A stretch of 24,265 bases of DNA from Candidatus Rokuibacteriota bacterium (GCA_016188625.1 JACPHL010000142.1:1-24265), one strand, 5' to 3'; counted from the stretch's first letter, positions 1 through 9,145 are shown. A program made the numbers and translations. Notes: a model not told the origin generated them from the sequence alone.

Positions 1-271
1 CCAACTCCGAGACCATCTCCCGCCTGACCGAGTAGTACACGTACCGCTCCTCCTTGCGGCTCTGGATCAGCCCGGCGCGGCGGAGCAGGTCCAGGTGGTG
101 GGAGAGCGTGGGCCCCGGCACCTCCAGGGCCTCCTGGATCTCTCCCGCGGGTACCTCGCGCTTTGCGCGAACCAGGAGGAAGAACGCCTGGAGGCGGGTC
201 AGGTGGGCGAGGGCCCGAAACGCCTCCACGTGGGGGGGGCTGGCCTCCAGCGTGGCCGCTTGTAATTCCAT
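1..271 (-). CDS. ArsR-family HTH transcriptional regulator (partial, runs off the left edge)
   Basis: The minus strand reads an open frame from ATG at 271 to the window edge, giving about 90 N-terminal residues. It contains a complete winged-helix core: a helix with HLTRLQAFFLL, a helix-turn-helix around VPAGEIQEALEVPGPTLSHH, then LDLLRRAGLIQSRKEERYVYYSV, which is the recognition helix plus beta-wing typical of ArsR/SmtB proteins. The classic metal-binding ELCVCDL cysteines in the DNA-binding helix are absent and no cysteine is seen in the visible part, so a metal ligand set of that type is unlikely. The signal it senses cannot be told. It is divergent from the atp operon and has its own promoter immediately upstream. 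The family call is firm; the C-terminus is outside the window. Confidence 0.9.
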   Translation of the reverse strand, partial: MELQAATLEASPPHVEAFRALAHLTRLQAFFLLVRAKREVPAGEIQEALEVPGPTLSHHLDLLRRAGLIQSRKEERYVYYSVRREMVSEL

Positions 272-280
272 GGTTCGAAA

Positions 281-307
281 ACTATCAAATCAAGAGCGTT
301 CTGTCAA
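281..307 (-). promoter_or_regulatory. Candidate sigma70 promoter for the ArsR gene
   Basis: On the minus strand a perfect TTGACA (307-302) is followed, after 15 nt, by GATAGT (286-281), or after 17 nt by the weaker TAGTTT. Either places transcription start within about ten bases of the ATG at 271, so the mRNA would be nearly leaderless. The AT-rich patch at 275-300 stands out in this GC-rich DNA. Motif match only. Confidence 0.5.
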
Positions 308-431
308 GCGGAATCTCGAGCGGACCCGGGGGTGGTTGACGGGGTGGCTGTCGTGACGGGGCTGACGCTTCACGGGACGATTGTCCTTCGGGCAGGGCCG
401 AGCCCGCGGGGCCTTTGCCGGATCGTCGGGA

Positions 432-460
432 TTGTCTTTTCCGGGGGCGTGTGCTAGTGT
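432..460 (+). promoter_or_regulatory. Candidate sigma70 promoter of the atp-rex operon
   Basis: TTGTCT at 432-437 and TAGTGT at 455-460 are separated by 17 nt. This would start transcription near 467, just upstream of the preferred atpZ start at 494. The -10 element is weak (3 of 6), so the call rests on spacing, location at the head of the operon and overlap with the Rex-like site described next. Confidence 0.4.
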
Positions 461-472
461 TTGTCTTCACAA
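455..472 (+). promoter_or_regulatory. Candidate Rex operator
   Basis: The 18-mer TAGTGTTTGTCTTCACAA matches the published Rex consensus TTGTGAA-N4-TTCACAA at 11 of 14 specified positions. The right half-site is perfect (466-472) and the GTG/CAC core (457-459 and 468-470) has the correct 8-nt spacing. It covers the presumed -10 element and start region of the operon that itself encodes Rex, a position expected for repression by steric occlusion. Binding is inferred. Confidence 0.5.
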
Positions 473-493
473 GGGACGGGCGGCCGGTTTACT

Positions 494-742
494 GTGGAGC
501 CGAAATCCCCCTGGCGCGCCCTCGGGAGCCTCGGGACGGTCGGGCTGACCTTCGTCGTGGCGACGGTCCTGGGGGCGCTGGTTGGCTACTATCTGGACCG
601 TCTCTTCGGGACCTCGCCGTGGCTCTTCCTCCTCTGCCTCCTCTTCGGGATCGCCGCGGGGTTCCGGGAGTTCTTCCGGGTGATCGCCGCCCTGGACCGC
701 GAAGAGAAGGACGATGGACCTTCGACTCCTGCGAACGGTTGA
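494..742 (+). CDS. atpZ: AtpZ/AtpI family protein (first gene of F0 operon)
   Basis: A small membrane protein of 82 residues with two hydrophobic helices (GLTFVVATVLGALVGYYLD and SPWLFLLCLLFGIAAGF) joined by a short RLFGT loop, ending in a charged tail. This is the pattern of the ATPase_gene1/AtpZ family, which precedes atpI and atpB in many ATP synthase operons. In some bacteria AtpZ and AtpI together form a Mg2+/Ca2+ channel or help assemble the c-ring. I chose GTG at 494 because a TTG in the same frame at 461 lies upstream of or at the predicted transcription start; the TTG would add 11 unremarkable residues. The end overlaps the next gene by 29 bases. Confidence 0.8.
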   Translation: MEPKSPWRALGSLGTVGLTFVVATVLGALVGYYLDRLFGTSPWLFLLCLLFGIAAGFREFFRVIAALDREEKDDGPSTPANG

Positions 743-1076
743 GCGGCTCGGCTGGACGCTGCTCCTGGGGATGAGCCTGCCCGCCGTCCCTCTGCTCGGG
801 GCCCCGGTGGGGCTGGGGTTCCTGGCGGGAGGCGCGCTCGCCCTGGCCAGCTACGCCTGCCTGGTCCGGGTCGGCCGCGGACTCCTCGCCGCGACGGGGT
901 CCGGCGCCCTGGCGTGGTGGTGGCTCGGCTCCGCCCTCCGGCATCTGGCCGCCTTCGCCGTGCTCGCCCTCCTGTTCTCGCGGGGAGGGGTCCACCCGCT
1001 CGCGGTGGCCGCGGGGCTCGGCGTCCTGCCCGTGGTGTTGATCGCCCTGGGCCTCCGGCCCAGCCCCGAGGGGTAG
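714..1076 (+). CDS. atpI: ATP synthase subunit I (AtpI-like membrane protein)
   Basis: A 120-residue protein with four predicted hydrophobic segments (about residues 13-29, 32-53, 65-88 and 92-114). Size, hydropathy and position between atpZ and atpB match ATP synthase protein I, proposed to act as a chaperone for c-ring assembly and cation supply. The family is poorly conserved in sequence, so the call leans on context. ATG at 714 has AGAAGG immediately upstream but close, and lies within the 3' end of atpZ, suggesting translational coupling. The frame runs cleanly to a stop five bases before the atpB start. Confidence 0.7.
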   Translation: MDLRLLRTVERLGWTLLLGMSLPAVPLLGAPVGLGFLAGGALALASYACLVRVGRGLLAATGSGALAWWWLGSALRHLAAFAVLALLFSRGGVHPLAVAAGLGVLPVVLIALGLRPSPEG

Positions 1077-1080
1077 CGCC

Positions 1081-1833
1081 GTGGAGGCGATCGAGCACCC
1101 TCCCATCCTGCAGCTCCCCGGGATCCCGGACCACGTCACCTACACCTGGCTGGTGATGCTGATCCTGCTCGGGCTCGCCTTCCTGGCGACCCGCTCGATC
1201 CAGCTCGTCCCGCGCGGGGTTCAGAACGCGATGGAGGTGGTCATCGAGCAGGTCCTGGGGCTGCTGGACGACGTGGTGGGGCACGAGGGGCGGCGCTACC
1301 TCCCCCTCATCGCCACCCTGGGGCTCTTCATCCTCGCCTCGAACCTCATGGGGCTGGTGCCCGGGATGGTCACCCCCACGGGGAACCTCAACACCACGGC
1401 CGCCTGCGCCCTCATCGTCTTCTTCACCTATCACTGGATCGGCATCCGGCGGCACGGGCTCCTCGGCTACGCCCGGCACTTCGCGGGGCCCGTCCCCTGG
1501 CTCGCCCCCCTCATGGTGCCCATCGAGTTCTTCAGCCACCTGGCCCGCCCCCTGTCCCTGTCCGTCCGGCTCTTCGGGAACATGACGGGAGGCCACATCC
1601 TCCTGGCCGTGATCTTCTTCCTCCTGGGGCTCGACGGGCTGATCGGCTGGGCCGGCGCGGGGTCGCTCTGGGGGCTCGTCATCGGGGGCCCGGCCAGCCT
1701 GATGATGGTCCTCTTCACGGTGGGGTTCCTCTTCCCCCTGAAGATGCTGGTCGCCCTGCTGCAGGCCTTCATCTTCGTGATGCTCTCCATGGTCTACATC
1801 GCGGGAGCGGTCGAGGAAGCCGAGCACCATTGA
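1081..1833 (+). CDS. atpB: F0F1 ATP synthase subunit a
   Basis: A 250-residue polytopic inner-membrane protein forming the proton half-channels next to the c-ring. The family signature [13 protein letters not shown] is present, with the essential stator arginine at residue 163, and a conserved glutamine at 228 in the last helix ([15 protein letters not shown]). Several further transmembrane helices cover residues about 20-36, 75-95, 107-119, 142-150 and 170-240. The start is GTG at 1081, preceded by GAGGGG at 1068-1073 with 7-nt spacing. It follows atpZ-atpI and precedes atpE, the usual F0 order. Subunits b, delta and all F1 subunits are absent here, so they must be encoded elsewhere. Length is normal. 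Confidence 0.96.
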   Translation: MEAIEHPPILQLPGIPDHVTYTWLVMLILLGLAFLATRSIQLVPRGVQNAMEVVIEQVLGLLDDVVGHEGRRYLPLIATLGLFILASNLMGLVPGMVTPTGNLNTTAACALIVFFTYHWIGIRRHGLLGYARHFAGPVPWLAPLMVPIEFFSHLARPLSLSVRLFGNMTGGHILLAVIFFLLGLDGLIGWAGAGSLWGLVIGGPASLMMVLFTVGFLFPLKMLVALLQAFIFVMLSMVYIAGAVEEAEHH

Positions 1834-1894
1834 GCGCCCGAGCGTCCGGGGACGATCCCCCCCGGCGGGAACGGAGGCGCGCGACGTAGGCAAG

Positions 1895-1903
1895 AAAGGA
1901 GGA
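1895..1903 (+). promoter_or_regulatory. Strong Shine-Dalgarno of atpE
   Basis: AAAGGAGGA ends 6 nt before the GTG at 1910 and is the best anti-SD match seen in the window. It decides the atpE start and fits the need for many c subunits per complex relative to subunit a. Confidence 0.8.
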
Positions 1904-1909
1904 GATCCC

Positions 1910-2251
1910 GTGCTGACACGATTGGTGGTGGGGCTGTTCGTGGCGGGGCTGGTGCTGGCAGGCTCGGGGGTGGTCTGGGCCGCCGAGGCGGCCGCCGAGG
2001 GGGCGAAGGGAGGCTGGATCGGCCCGTTCTCCGTCCTGGCGGCGGGGCTGGGGATGGCCCTGGCCTCGGGGCTGTGCGGCCTGGGGCAGGGGCGGGCGAC
2101 GGCGGCGGCGGTGGAGGCCATGGCGCGGCAGCCCGGGGCGGCCGGTCGGATCCAGATCGCGATGATCATCGGTCTCGCCCTGATCGAGTCGCTGGCCCTT
2201 TACGTCTTCGTGATCGTCGCCATCCTGCTCTTCGTCCAACCCCTCACCTGA
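1910..2251 (+). CDS. atpE: F0F1 ATP synthase subunit c with cleavable-looking N-terminal extension
   Basis: The last ~75 residues of 113 form the two-helix hairpin of the c-ring subunit: [19 protein letters not shown] holds the first-helix Gly motif and polar loop, and the second helix carries the ion-carrying glutamate E93 in [11 protein letters not shown]60, E93, S94 and Y98 line up with the ion site of characterised c subunits. The position that is Thr67 in the Na+-binding Ilyobacter ring is Leu95 here, as in proton-type rings, so proton coupling is the better guess. Residues 1-27 look like a signal peptide (hydrophobic [15 protein letters not shown] followed by WAAEA), an extension known in several phyla. 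It begins 76 nt after atpB. Confidence 0.95.
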   Translation: MLTRLVVGLFVAGLVLAGSGVVWAAEAAAEGAKGGWIGPFSVLAAGLGMALASGLCGLGQGRATAAAVEAMARQPGAAGRIQIAMIIGLALIESLALYVFVIVAILLFVQPLT

Positions 2252-2276
2252 GGGGCGCCTGCCGCCGAGGACCGGG

Positions 2277-2942
2277 ATGCCGCGACCGTCCTTCAAGATC
2301 CCGAAGGTGCCGGAGATGACCGTCCGGCGTCTCTCGATCTACACCCGCTGCCTCGCCCACCTGGAGGAGGACGGGGTCAAGACCGTCTCCTCCCAGGAGT
2401 TGGCCGAGCGCTTCGCCCTGAACTCCGCCCAGGTCCGGAAGGACCTGGCCTACTTCGGGGAGTTCGGGATCCGGGGGATCGGGTACTACGTCTCGAACCT
2501 CCGGGCGGAGCTCCAGCGCATCCTCGGGCTCGACCGGGAGTGGCAGGTCGCCCTGGTCGGCTACGGGAACCTGGGCTCGGCCCTCTTCCGCTACCGCGGC
2601 TTCGCCCAGCAAGGGTTCCGGATCGCGGCCATCTTCGACGAGGACCCGGCCAAGGTGGGCAAGGCCGTCGACGACCTCACCATCTTCCCCCTGCGGGACC
2701 TCCCCCGCGAGGTCCGCGCCAGGGGTCTGCAGCTCGCGATCGTGGCGGTCCCCGCCGAGTCCGCCCAGCTCGTCACCGACCGCCTGGTCGCGGCCGGCAT
2801 CAAGGCGATCCTGAACTTCGCCCCTACCCGGATCAAGGTCGCCAAGGACGTCAGGCTCAAGAACGTGGATCTGTCGATCGAGCTCGAGGGCCTGAGCTTC
2901 TACCTGGCCCAGGGGGTACGCCAATTGCCGTCGCCGCGCTGA
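2277..2942 (+). CDS. rex: Redox-sensing transcriptional repressor Rex
   Basis: A 221-residue cytoplasmic regulator. The N-terminal winged helix (about residues 12-80) has the hallmark VSSQELAERFALNSAQVRKD and DLAYFGEFGIRGIGY. A Rossmann domain follows with the dinucleotide motif GYGNLG near residue 96 and a C-terminal helix that swaps between protomers (NVDLSIELEGLSFYL). Rex dimers bind operators when NADH/NAD+ is low and release them when NADH rises, derepressing respiratory and fermentative genes. It is encoded 25 nt after atpE, in line with the F0 genes, and a Rex-like site lies at the operon head, suggesting autoregulation. ATG at 2277 gives the normal length. Confidence 0.96.
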   Translation: MPRPSFKIPKVPEMTVRRLSIYTRCLAHLEEDGVKTVSSQELAERFALNSAQVRKDLAYFGEFGIRGIGYYVSNLRAELQRILGLDREWQVALVGYGNLGSALFRYRGFAQQGFRIAAIFDEDPAKVGKAVDDLTIFPLRDLPREVRARGLQLAIVAVPAESAQLVTDRLVAAGIKAILNFAPTRIKVAKDVRLKNVDLSIELEGLSFYLAQGVRQLPSPR

Positions 2943-3001
2943 CGGCCCCCCGGGAGGGGCCTGGAGCCGGACCGGGGACGCCGAACCGTCCTGACGCCGC
3001 C

Positions 3002-6000
3002 GTGTCGTCTCGCCTCCTCACCCATCCACGCTTCCGCCTCGAGGCCTGGACCGCCCTCGGGGCGGCCCGCCGGGCCCTCGAGGCCGCGCCGCCCCGCCTG
3101 AGCCTGGAGGGGCTCTGGGGCTCGGCCAAGGCCCTGGCCCTGGCCGGACTCCTCCCCGAGAGGCCGAGCCTCGTCCTCGCCCGCTCCGCCGCCGAGATCA
3201 CCCGGCTGGCCGAGGACCTCCGCTTCTTCGCCGCCGCCCTCCGGGTCGCGGCCCCCGAGCGCGTGCTCGCCTTCCCGCCCGCCCACGCCGCCTTCTGGCG
3301 GGGCGGCCAGCACCGGGAGGAGGAGGCGGAGCGCGCAGCCCTCCTGGCCCGGCTCCTCCGCGGCGAGCCCTGCTGGGTGATCTCGAGCCCCGAGGGGCTC
3401 CGGGCCCGGCTCCCCGCCCCCGAGACCTTCCGCGCCCGGGCCTTCCCCCTCTCGACCGGGATGGCCATCGATCGCGAGGCCCTCGCCGAGCGGCTCGCCG
3501 CCGCCGGCTACGAGCGGGTGGAGATGGTGGCCGAGGTCGGGCAGTGGAGCGTGCGCGGCGGGATCGTGGACCTCTTCTCCCCGGCCCGCCCGACCCCGGT
3601 GCGCCTCGAGCTCTTCGGCGACGAGGTGGAGTCGCTCCGGGCCTTCGACGTCTCGACCCAGCGCTCCACGGGGGCCCTCGAGACCGTCACGGTCCTCCCC
3701 CTCCTCGAGGCGATGGACGGGGGGACGACCGTGTTGGAGTACCTCCCCGCCTCGGCGCCCGTCGCCTTCGAGGATCCGAGCGTCCTCGACCCCCGGGAGG
3801 GCGCGCTCGACCTCGCGCCCCTCCTGGCGGGCCGCACGCGGATCGAGCTTTCGCTCCTGACCGGGGGCGAGCCGGCCTACGGCCTCGACACCCGCTCGGT
3901 GGGCGGGCTCCGCGGCCAGTTCCGCCACCTCGCGGCCCAGATCGCGGCCTGGCGGGCCGAGGGGTTCAGGGTCCGGCTCGTGGCCCCGGAGCCGCAGCAG
4001 GTCGAGCGCCTGCGCCGGATCCTCCAGGACCACGACCTCGAGGCGGCCCCCACCGAGGAGCTGCTTGGGCCGGAGCCGCTCGCCCTCCTCCAGGGGGGCG
4101 CCAGCGCCGGCTTCGAGTGCCCGCCCCTCGGCCTGGTCGTCCTGACCGAGACCGAGCTCTTCGGGGGCCGCCGGCGCCCGGTCCGGCGCCCCGCCTACCA
4201 GCGCGGGAGCGGGGTCACCGCCTTCACCGATCTCGCCCCCGGCGACCTCATCGTCCACGCCGAGCACGGGATCGGCCGCTACGCCGGGCTCGCCACCCTG
4301 AGCGTGGACGGCCAGGAGGGGGATTACCTCCTCCTGGAGTACGCCGAGGGGGACAGGCTCTACCTGCCGGTCCAGCGCCTCGGGGCGATCTCGAAGTACG
4401 TCGGGACCGAGGGGGTGCCCCCGCGCCTGGATCGCCTGGGCGGGACGAGCTGGCAGCGGGTGAAGGAGTCGGTCCGGGCCTCCCTCCGGGAGATGGCCCA
4501 GGAGCTCGTCGCCCTCTACGCCCGCCGTCGGGTCGCCGAGGGGCACGCCGTCGGCGAGTTCGAGGCGGCCTTCCCCTTCGAGGAGACCCCGGACCAGGCC
4601 GAGGCGATCCGGGAGGTCAAGGCCGACATGGAGCGACCCCGCCCCATGGACCGCCTGGTCTGCGGGGACGTCGGGTACGGGAAGACCGAGGTCGCCCTCC
4701 GGGCGGCCTTCAAGGCGGTCATGGACGGCAAGCAGGCGGCCGTGCTGGCGCCGACGACGATCCTCGTCCAGCAGCACTGGGAGACCTTCAAGGAGCGCTT
4801 CGGGCCGTTCCCCGCGCGGGTGGAGATGCTCTCCCGCTTCCGGACCCCCCGCGAGCAGAAGGCCGTCCTGGAGGGGCTCCGGACCGGGACCGTGGACGTG
4901 GTGATCGGGACCCACCGCCTCCTCTCCCGGGATGTCGCCTTCAAGGACCTCGGCCTCCTGGTCATCGACGAGGAGCACCGGTTCGGGGTCGGCCACAAGG
5001 AGCGGCTCAAGCAGCTCCGGACCAGCGTGGACGTCCTGACCCTCACCGCGACCCCGATCCCCCGCACCCTGTCCATGGCCCTCTCCGGGATCCGGGACCT
5101 CTCCGTCATCGGGACCCCGCCGGCCGACCGGCTGGCCGTGGAGACCGTGGTCGCGCGCTTCGACCCGGCGGTGATCAAGGAGGCCATCGAGCGGGAGCTG
5201 GACCGGGGCGGCCAGGTCTTCTTCGTCCACAACCGGATCCAGTCCCTCCCCTCCCTCACCCGCTTCCTCCAGCGCCTGGTCCCCCGCGCCCGCATGGCCG
5301 TGGCCCACGGCCAGATGGGGGAGCGGGCCCTGGAGTCGGTGATGCTCCGCTTCGTCCGGGGCGAGTACGATCTCCTGGTCTCCACGGCCATCGTGGAGTC
5401 CGGCCTCGACATCCCGGCCTCCAACACCATCGTGGTCAACCGCGCCGACCGCTTCGGGCTGGCCCAGCTCTATCAGCTCCGGGGGCGCGTGGGCCGGGAT
5501 CGGCTCCAGGCCTACGCCTACTTCCTCATCCCCGCCGACGGGCGGGTGGACGAGACCGCGGCCAAGCGCCTCAAGGTGATCCAGGAGCTGACCGAGCTCG
5601 GCTCGGGGCTCAAGCTGGCCCTGCGGGACCTGGAGATCCGGGGGGCCGGGAACCTCCTCGGGGCCGAGCAGCACGGCCACATCGCCGCCGTGGGGTTTGA
5701 TCTCTACCTGAAGCTCCTGGAGCAAGCGGTGCGGGAGCTCCGCGGCGAGCCGGCCGAGGCCGAGGTGGATCCGGTGGTGACGGTGGAGGTCTCCGCCTAC
5801 CTGCCCGAGGGCTACGTGACGGAGCCGGCCCAACGCCTCGCGCTCTACCAGCGGCTGGCGACGGTCGGCGCCGGGGCGGAGCTCGAGGCGCTCCGGGCCG
5901 AGCTGGCCGACCGCTTCGGGCCGCTCCCGCGGGTGGCCCGCCAGCTCCTCGACGTGGTCGCCCTGCGCGTGCGCGCCAGGGCCCTGGCCCTCGAGAAGCT

Positions 6001-6199
6001 CGAGGCGCGGCGCGGCCTGGTTCGCCTCACCTTCGCCCCCACCACCCCGGTGAAGGTGGACCGGCTCCTCGCCCTGCTCAAGGCGCGGCCCGGGGAGTCC
6101 CGGCTGGTCCGGGAGTTCGTCCTCGAGGTCGCGATCCCGACCGGCCCGTGGCCCCAGGTCCACGCCGCCCTCCTGGACCTCCTGGCGGAGCTGGGATGA
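3002..6199 (+). CDS. mfd: Transcription-repair coupling factor Mfd
   Basis: A 1065-residue ATP-dependent DNA translocase that removes RNA polymerase stalled at lesions and recruits UvrA. Domains in order: UvrB-like N-terminal module (about 1-340, with RGGIVDLF); RNA polymerase interaction domain from F408 ([20 protein letters not shown]); translocase with Walker A GDVGYGKT (555-562), DEEH (656-659) and a second RecA lobe with [13 protein letters not shown]; the TRG motif around R875-G887 ([13 protein letters not shown]); and the C-terminal TRCF/D7 domain. GTG at 3002 is the first usable in-frame start after rex ends; no good Shine-Dalgarno precedes it. The protein is somewhat shorter than the 1148 residues of E. 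coli, mainly in the N-terminal half, but all motifs are intact. Confidence 0.95.
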   Translation: MSSRLLTHPRFRLEAWTALGAARRALEAAPPRLSLEGLWGSAKALALAGLLPERPSLVLARSAAEITRLAEDLRFFAAALRVAAPERVLAFPPAHAAFWRGGQHREEEAERAALLARLLRGEPCWVISSPEGLRARLPAPETFRARAFPLSTGMAIDREALAERLAAAGYERVEMVAEVGQWSVRGGIVDLFSPARPTPVRLELFGDEVESLRAFDVSTQRSTGALETVTVLPLLEAMDGGTTVLEYLPASAPVAFEDPSVLDPREGALDLAPLLAGRTRIELSLLTGGEPAYGLDTRSVGGLRGQFRHLAAQIAAWRAEGFRVRLVAPEPQQVERLRRILQDHDLEAAPTEELLGPEPLALLQGGASAGFECPPLGLVVLTETELFGGRRRPVRRPAYQRGSGVTAFTDLAPGDLIVHAEHGIGRYAGLATLSVDGQEGDYLLLEYAEGDRLYLPVQRLGAISKYVGTEGVPPRLDRLGGTSWQRVKESVRASLREMAQELVALYARRRVAEGHAVGEFEAAFPFEETPDQAEAIREVKADMERPRPMDRLVCGDVGYGKTEVALRAAFKAVMDGKQAAVLAPTTILVQQHWETFKERFGPFPARVEMLSRFRTPREQKAVLEGLRTGTVDVVIGTHRLLSRDVAFKDLGLLVIDEEHRFGVGHKERLKQLRTSVDVLTLTATPIPRTLSMALSGIRDLSVIGTPPADRLAVETVVARFDPAVIKEAIERELDRGGQVFFVHNRIQSLPSLTRFLQRLVPRARMAVAHGQMGERALESVMLRFVRGEYDLLVSTAIVESGLDIPASNTIVVNRADRFGLAQLYQLRGRVGRDRLQAYAYFLIPADGRVDETAAKRLKVIQELTELGSGLKLALRDLEIRGAGNLLGAEQHGHIAAVGFDLYLKLLEQAVRELRGEPAEAEVDPVVTVEVSAYLPEGYVTEPAQRLALYQRLATVGAGAELEALRAELADRFGPLPRVARQLLDVVALRVRARALALEKLEARRGLVRLTFAPTTPVKVDRLLALLKARPGESRLVREFVLEVAIPTGPWPQVHAALLDLLAELG

Positions 6200-7260
6200 G
6201 GCGCCTCGGGCTCGGCCTCCTCGCGACGCTCCTGGCCGGGTGCGGGCTCTTCGCCCGGACGCCTCCGCCCATGCCGCTGCCGCCGCCCCCCGAGTCCTCG
6301 GCCCGGCCCGCCCCCCGGACGGCGAGCCCCGCGCCGCCCGCCGACGCCGGCATCGTGGTGGACCGGGTCGTGGCCGTCGTCAACCAGGACGTCATCACCC
6401 TCTCGGAGCTTCAGGAGGCGATGGCCCTGTTCCTCCAGGAGCACCGCGAGAAGCCGCCCGCGCCCGGGGAGCGGCCCGGGTTCGAGCGGGAGGTGCTCGA
6501 GCGGCTGGTGACCCACCGGCTGCAGGTGCAGGAGGCCCGCCGGGAGAAGCTCGAGGTGGACGAGGAGGAGCTCCGGGAGGCGGTCCAGGAGTTCGTCGCC
6601 AGGAGCGGCATGGATCGGGTCCAGCTCGAGGCGCAGCTCCGACGCCAGGGGCTCTCCTGGGAGGCCCTCCGCCGGGAGGTCCGCGACCAGCTCCTGGTCC
6701 GCAAGGTGGTCCGCCGGCGGGTCGGCAGCCGGGTGTCGGTGACCGACGGGGAGGTGGAGGAGCACTTCCGGGAGAACCGGGAGAAGTTCGAGACCGGCCT
6801 CAAGTTCCGCGTCCGGCACCTCGCCGTCCTGGCGGCCCCTCCCGACTCCGACGCCGCCTGGGCGCGGGCCCGGGACGCGATCGAGGAGCTCGCCCGGGCG
6901 CTCGGCGAGGGGGCGGAGTTCGCCGAGCTGGCGCGCCGGCACTCCCAGGACCCCTCGGCCAGGGCGGGGGGCGACCTGGGGGAGCTGGCCCGGGGCGAGC
7001 TAAAGCCGCAGTTCGAGGAGGCGATCCTGAAGCTGGAGGTGGGCGAGGTGACCCCGCCCATCCGCTCGGCGTCCGGCTTGCACCTCTTCAAGCTCGAGGA
7101 CCGGGAGGAGCTCTCCGCCCAGGCCGAGGCCCAGATCCGGCAGCAGATCCGCGAGCTCCTCTACCGGCGGAAGTTCGAGGAGCGGCACGAGGCCTGGCTC
7201 CGGGAGATCCGGGGCCGCGCCCTCATCTCGCTCCGGCCCGAGGACGCAAAAAGGGATTGA
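6196..7260 (+). CDS. SurA-like peptidyl-prolyl isomerase lipoprotein
   Basis: A 354-residue envelope foldase. Residues 1-16 are a lipoprotein signal ending in the lipobox LAGC (C16), followed by a Pro-rich linker (about 20-50). The SurA N-terminal chaperone domain starts with [18 protein letters not shown] and continues through helices to about residue 195 ([17 protein letters not shown]). A parvulin/PpiC rotamase domain follows (about 205-310), with [20 protein letters not shown] and [19 protein letters not shown]. Only one parvulin domain is present, unlike the two in E. coli SurA. It likely escorts outer-membrane proteins in the periplasm. ATG at 6196 overlaps the mfd stop as ATGA, implying coupling. 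A lipid anchor would hold this SurA-type chaperone at a membrane, unlike soluble E. coli SurA. Confidence 0.88.
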   Translation: MRRLGLGLLATLLAGCGLFARTPPPMPLPPPPESSARPAPRTASPAPPADAGIVVDRVVAVVNQDVITLSELQEAMALFLQEHREKPPAPGERPGFEREVLERLVTHRLQVQEARREKLEVDEEELREAVQEFVARSGMDRVQLEAQLRRQGLSWEALRREVRDQLLVRKVVRRRVGSRVSVTDGEVEEHFRENREKFETGLKFRVRHLAVLAAPPDSDAAWARARDAIEELARALGEGAEFAELARRHSQDPSARAGGDLGELARGELKPQFEEAILKLEVGEVTPPIRSASGLHLFKLEDREELSAQAEAQIRQQIRELLYRRKFEERHEAWLREIRGRALISLRPEDAKRD

Positions 7261-7285
7261 CACGCCCGGCGGCGCATGGTAGAAG
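7257..7285 (+). promoter_or_regulatory. Near-consensus sigma70 promoter of rho
   Basis: A perfect TTGACA (7257-7262) overlaps the stop codon of the SurA-like gene. After 17 nt comes TAGAAG (7280-7285), 4 of 6 with the first two bases conserved. Transcription would start near 7292, leaving a C-rich leader of about 185 nt before rho. Confidence 0.7.
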
Positions 7286-7396
7286 TTTCCAGGTAAGTCT
7301 TGTCGTCCCCGTTGGATACTCACTCCCTGACGGATCCTCGCCGCAGACGCTTGCAACCAGAGGTGACGGTGTCCTCGGCCCGTACACCCCGTGCGC

Positions 7397-7428
7397 GTCC
7401 GGGAACCGTCTGATCCCCGATCCCGGAC
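7397..7428 (+). other. Hairpin in the rho leader
   Basis: GTCCGGG (7397-7403) and CCCGGAC (7422-7428) can form a perfect 7-bp stem with an 18-nt loop, 48 nt upstream of the rho start. In E. coli rho is controlled by Rho-dependent attenuation in its own leader; a similar role here is only a suggestion. No gene is seen in 7261-7475. Confidence 0.35.
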
Positions 7429-7475
7429 CGAGGGGCGGCACCCGGAGATCGCCCATGGCTAGAGGAGGGAAGCCC

Positions 7476-8683
<1,208 letters not shown>

Positions 8684-8693
8684 ATGCCTCGGA

Positions 8694-8869
8694 GGGGGGC
8701 GCTGCCCCCCAACCGATCACCCCACCGGGCCTGCGGCCCGGCGGGGACCCCGATCCAAGGGCCCTCCCGGCAAAGCCGGGCCGTTCGCCCTTCGGCGAAC
8801 GGCCCGGGCCCTACCTCCCCCCAGGGTGCGCGGGCCAAGCCCGCGCTCGGAGCGGACCACCCAGTCCGC
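8694..8869 (+). repeat. Array of five GC-rich hairpins in the rho-rpmE gene-free stretch
   Basis: The 332 nt between rho and rpmE hold no convincing gene but five inverted repeats in a row: 8694-8710 (GGGGGGC/GCCCCCC, loop GCT); 8720-8746 (CCCC-A-CCGGGCC pairing with GGCCCGG-C-GGGG, one mismatch); 8776-8807 (perfect 14-bp stem CCGGGCCGTTCGCC, loop CTTC); 8828-8846 (GCGCGGGC/GCCCGCGC, loop CAA); 8852-8869 (GCGGAC/GTCCGC, loop CACCCA). A sixth, 8766-8780 (CCCGGC AAA GCCGGG), shares bases with the 14-bp stem, so the two are mutually exclusive. None is followed by a T tract, so these are not classic intrinsic terminators. They could be extragenic palindromes, transcript-end stabilisers or a structured leader of rpmE. 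Confidence 0.75.
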
Positions 8870-8970
8870 GAGGCGAAGTCGAGCGCGCGAGCCGCACAGC
8901 GTCACTCGGCACGGACATTTCGGCCCGGCGGCCTCGCCCCGATTTTTCGGCTCCTCCCGGCGCCCTGGTG

Positions 8971-8979
8971 TGGTAAACT
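8971..8979 (+). promoter_or_regulatory. Extended -10 promoter candidate for rpmE
   Basis: TGGTAAACT (TGn plus TAAACT, 4 of 6) lies 36 nt before the rpmE start; no good -35 is found at the usual distance, which an extended -10 can tolerate. It follows the hairpin array, so rpmE and the genes beyond could be transcribed independently of rho. Confidence 0.4.
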
Positions 8980-9015
8980 GACTAGTCTCGATCCTTTGCC
9001 AGGAGGGATCCTCTC

Positions 9016-9145
9016 GTGAAGGCGGGCATTCATCCGGAGTACGTCGATACCGTCATCACCTGCGCCTGCGGGGAGGTCATCCACACCCGCTCGACCCGGC
9101 CCACCATCCGGGTGGAGATCTGCGTACCGGCGCAAGGGGGCGTAG
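9016..9145 (+). pseudogene. rpmE: Ribosomal protein L31, disrupted by an internal deletion and frameshift
   Basis: GTG at 9016 has a strong Shine-Dalgarno AGGAGGGA (9001-9008, 7-nt gap). The first 36 residues are a clear zinc-type L31: MKAGIHPEYVDTVITCACGE, then RSTRPTIRVEIC with C16, C18 and C36. The conserved remainder (CHPFFTGKQ to RVERF) is missing. After TGC at 9123 the next bases, in a shifted frame, read YRRKGA-stop (9125-9145), which looks like the usual basic C-terminal tail of L31. About 65-71 bp appear lost. Read without a shift, the frame instead runs on as unrelated sequence to 9327. The fourth zinc ligand is lost, so the product would not fold as L31. Confidence 0.8.

Noticed and set aside
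352-374. CGTGA/TCACG inverted repeat as a second Rex or ArsR operator
   Set aside because: Only 5 bp with a 13-nt spacer; the GTG to CAC spacing does not fit Rex and no ArsR-like 12-2-12 palindrome is formed.
1910-2251. Sodium-coupled c-ring
   Set aside because: Q60, E93, S94 and Y98 resemble the Na+ site, but the Thr that completes it is Leu95, as in proton-type rings with the same other residues.
2900-6163. A 1087-residue open frame on the minus strand opposite mfd
   Set aside because: It is the antisense of a clear Mfd; long antisense frames are expected at this GC content and its composition is repetitive Gly/Pro/Glu/Arg/Leu.
8776-8807. Intrinsic terminator after rho
   Set aside because: The 14-bp stem is strong but is followed by GCCCTACC rather than a T tract.
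8684-9019. A 111-residue open frame between rho and rpmE
   Set aside because: It is composed of the hairpin repeats, has no family resemblance and no ribosome site, and runs into the rpmE start.
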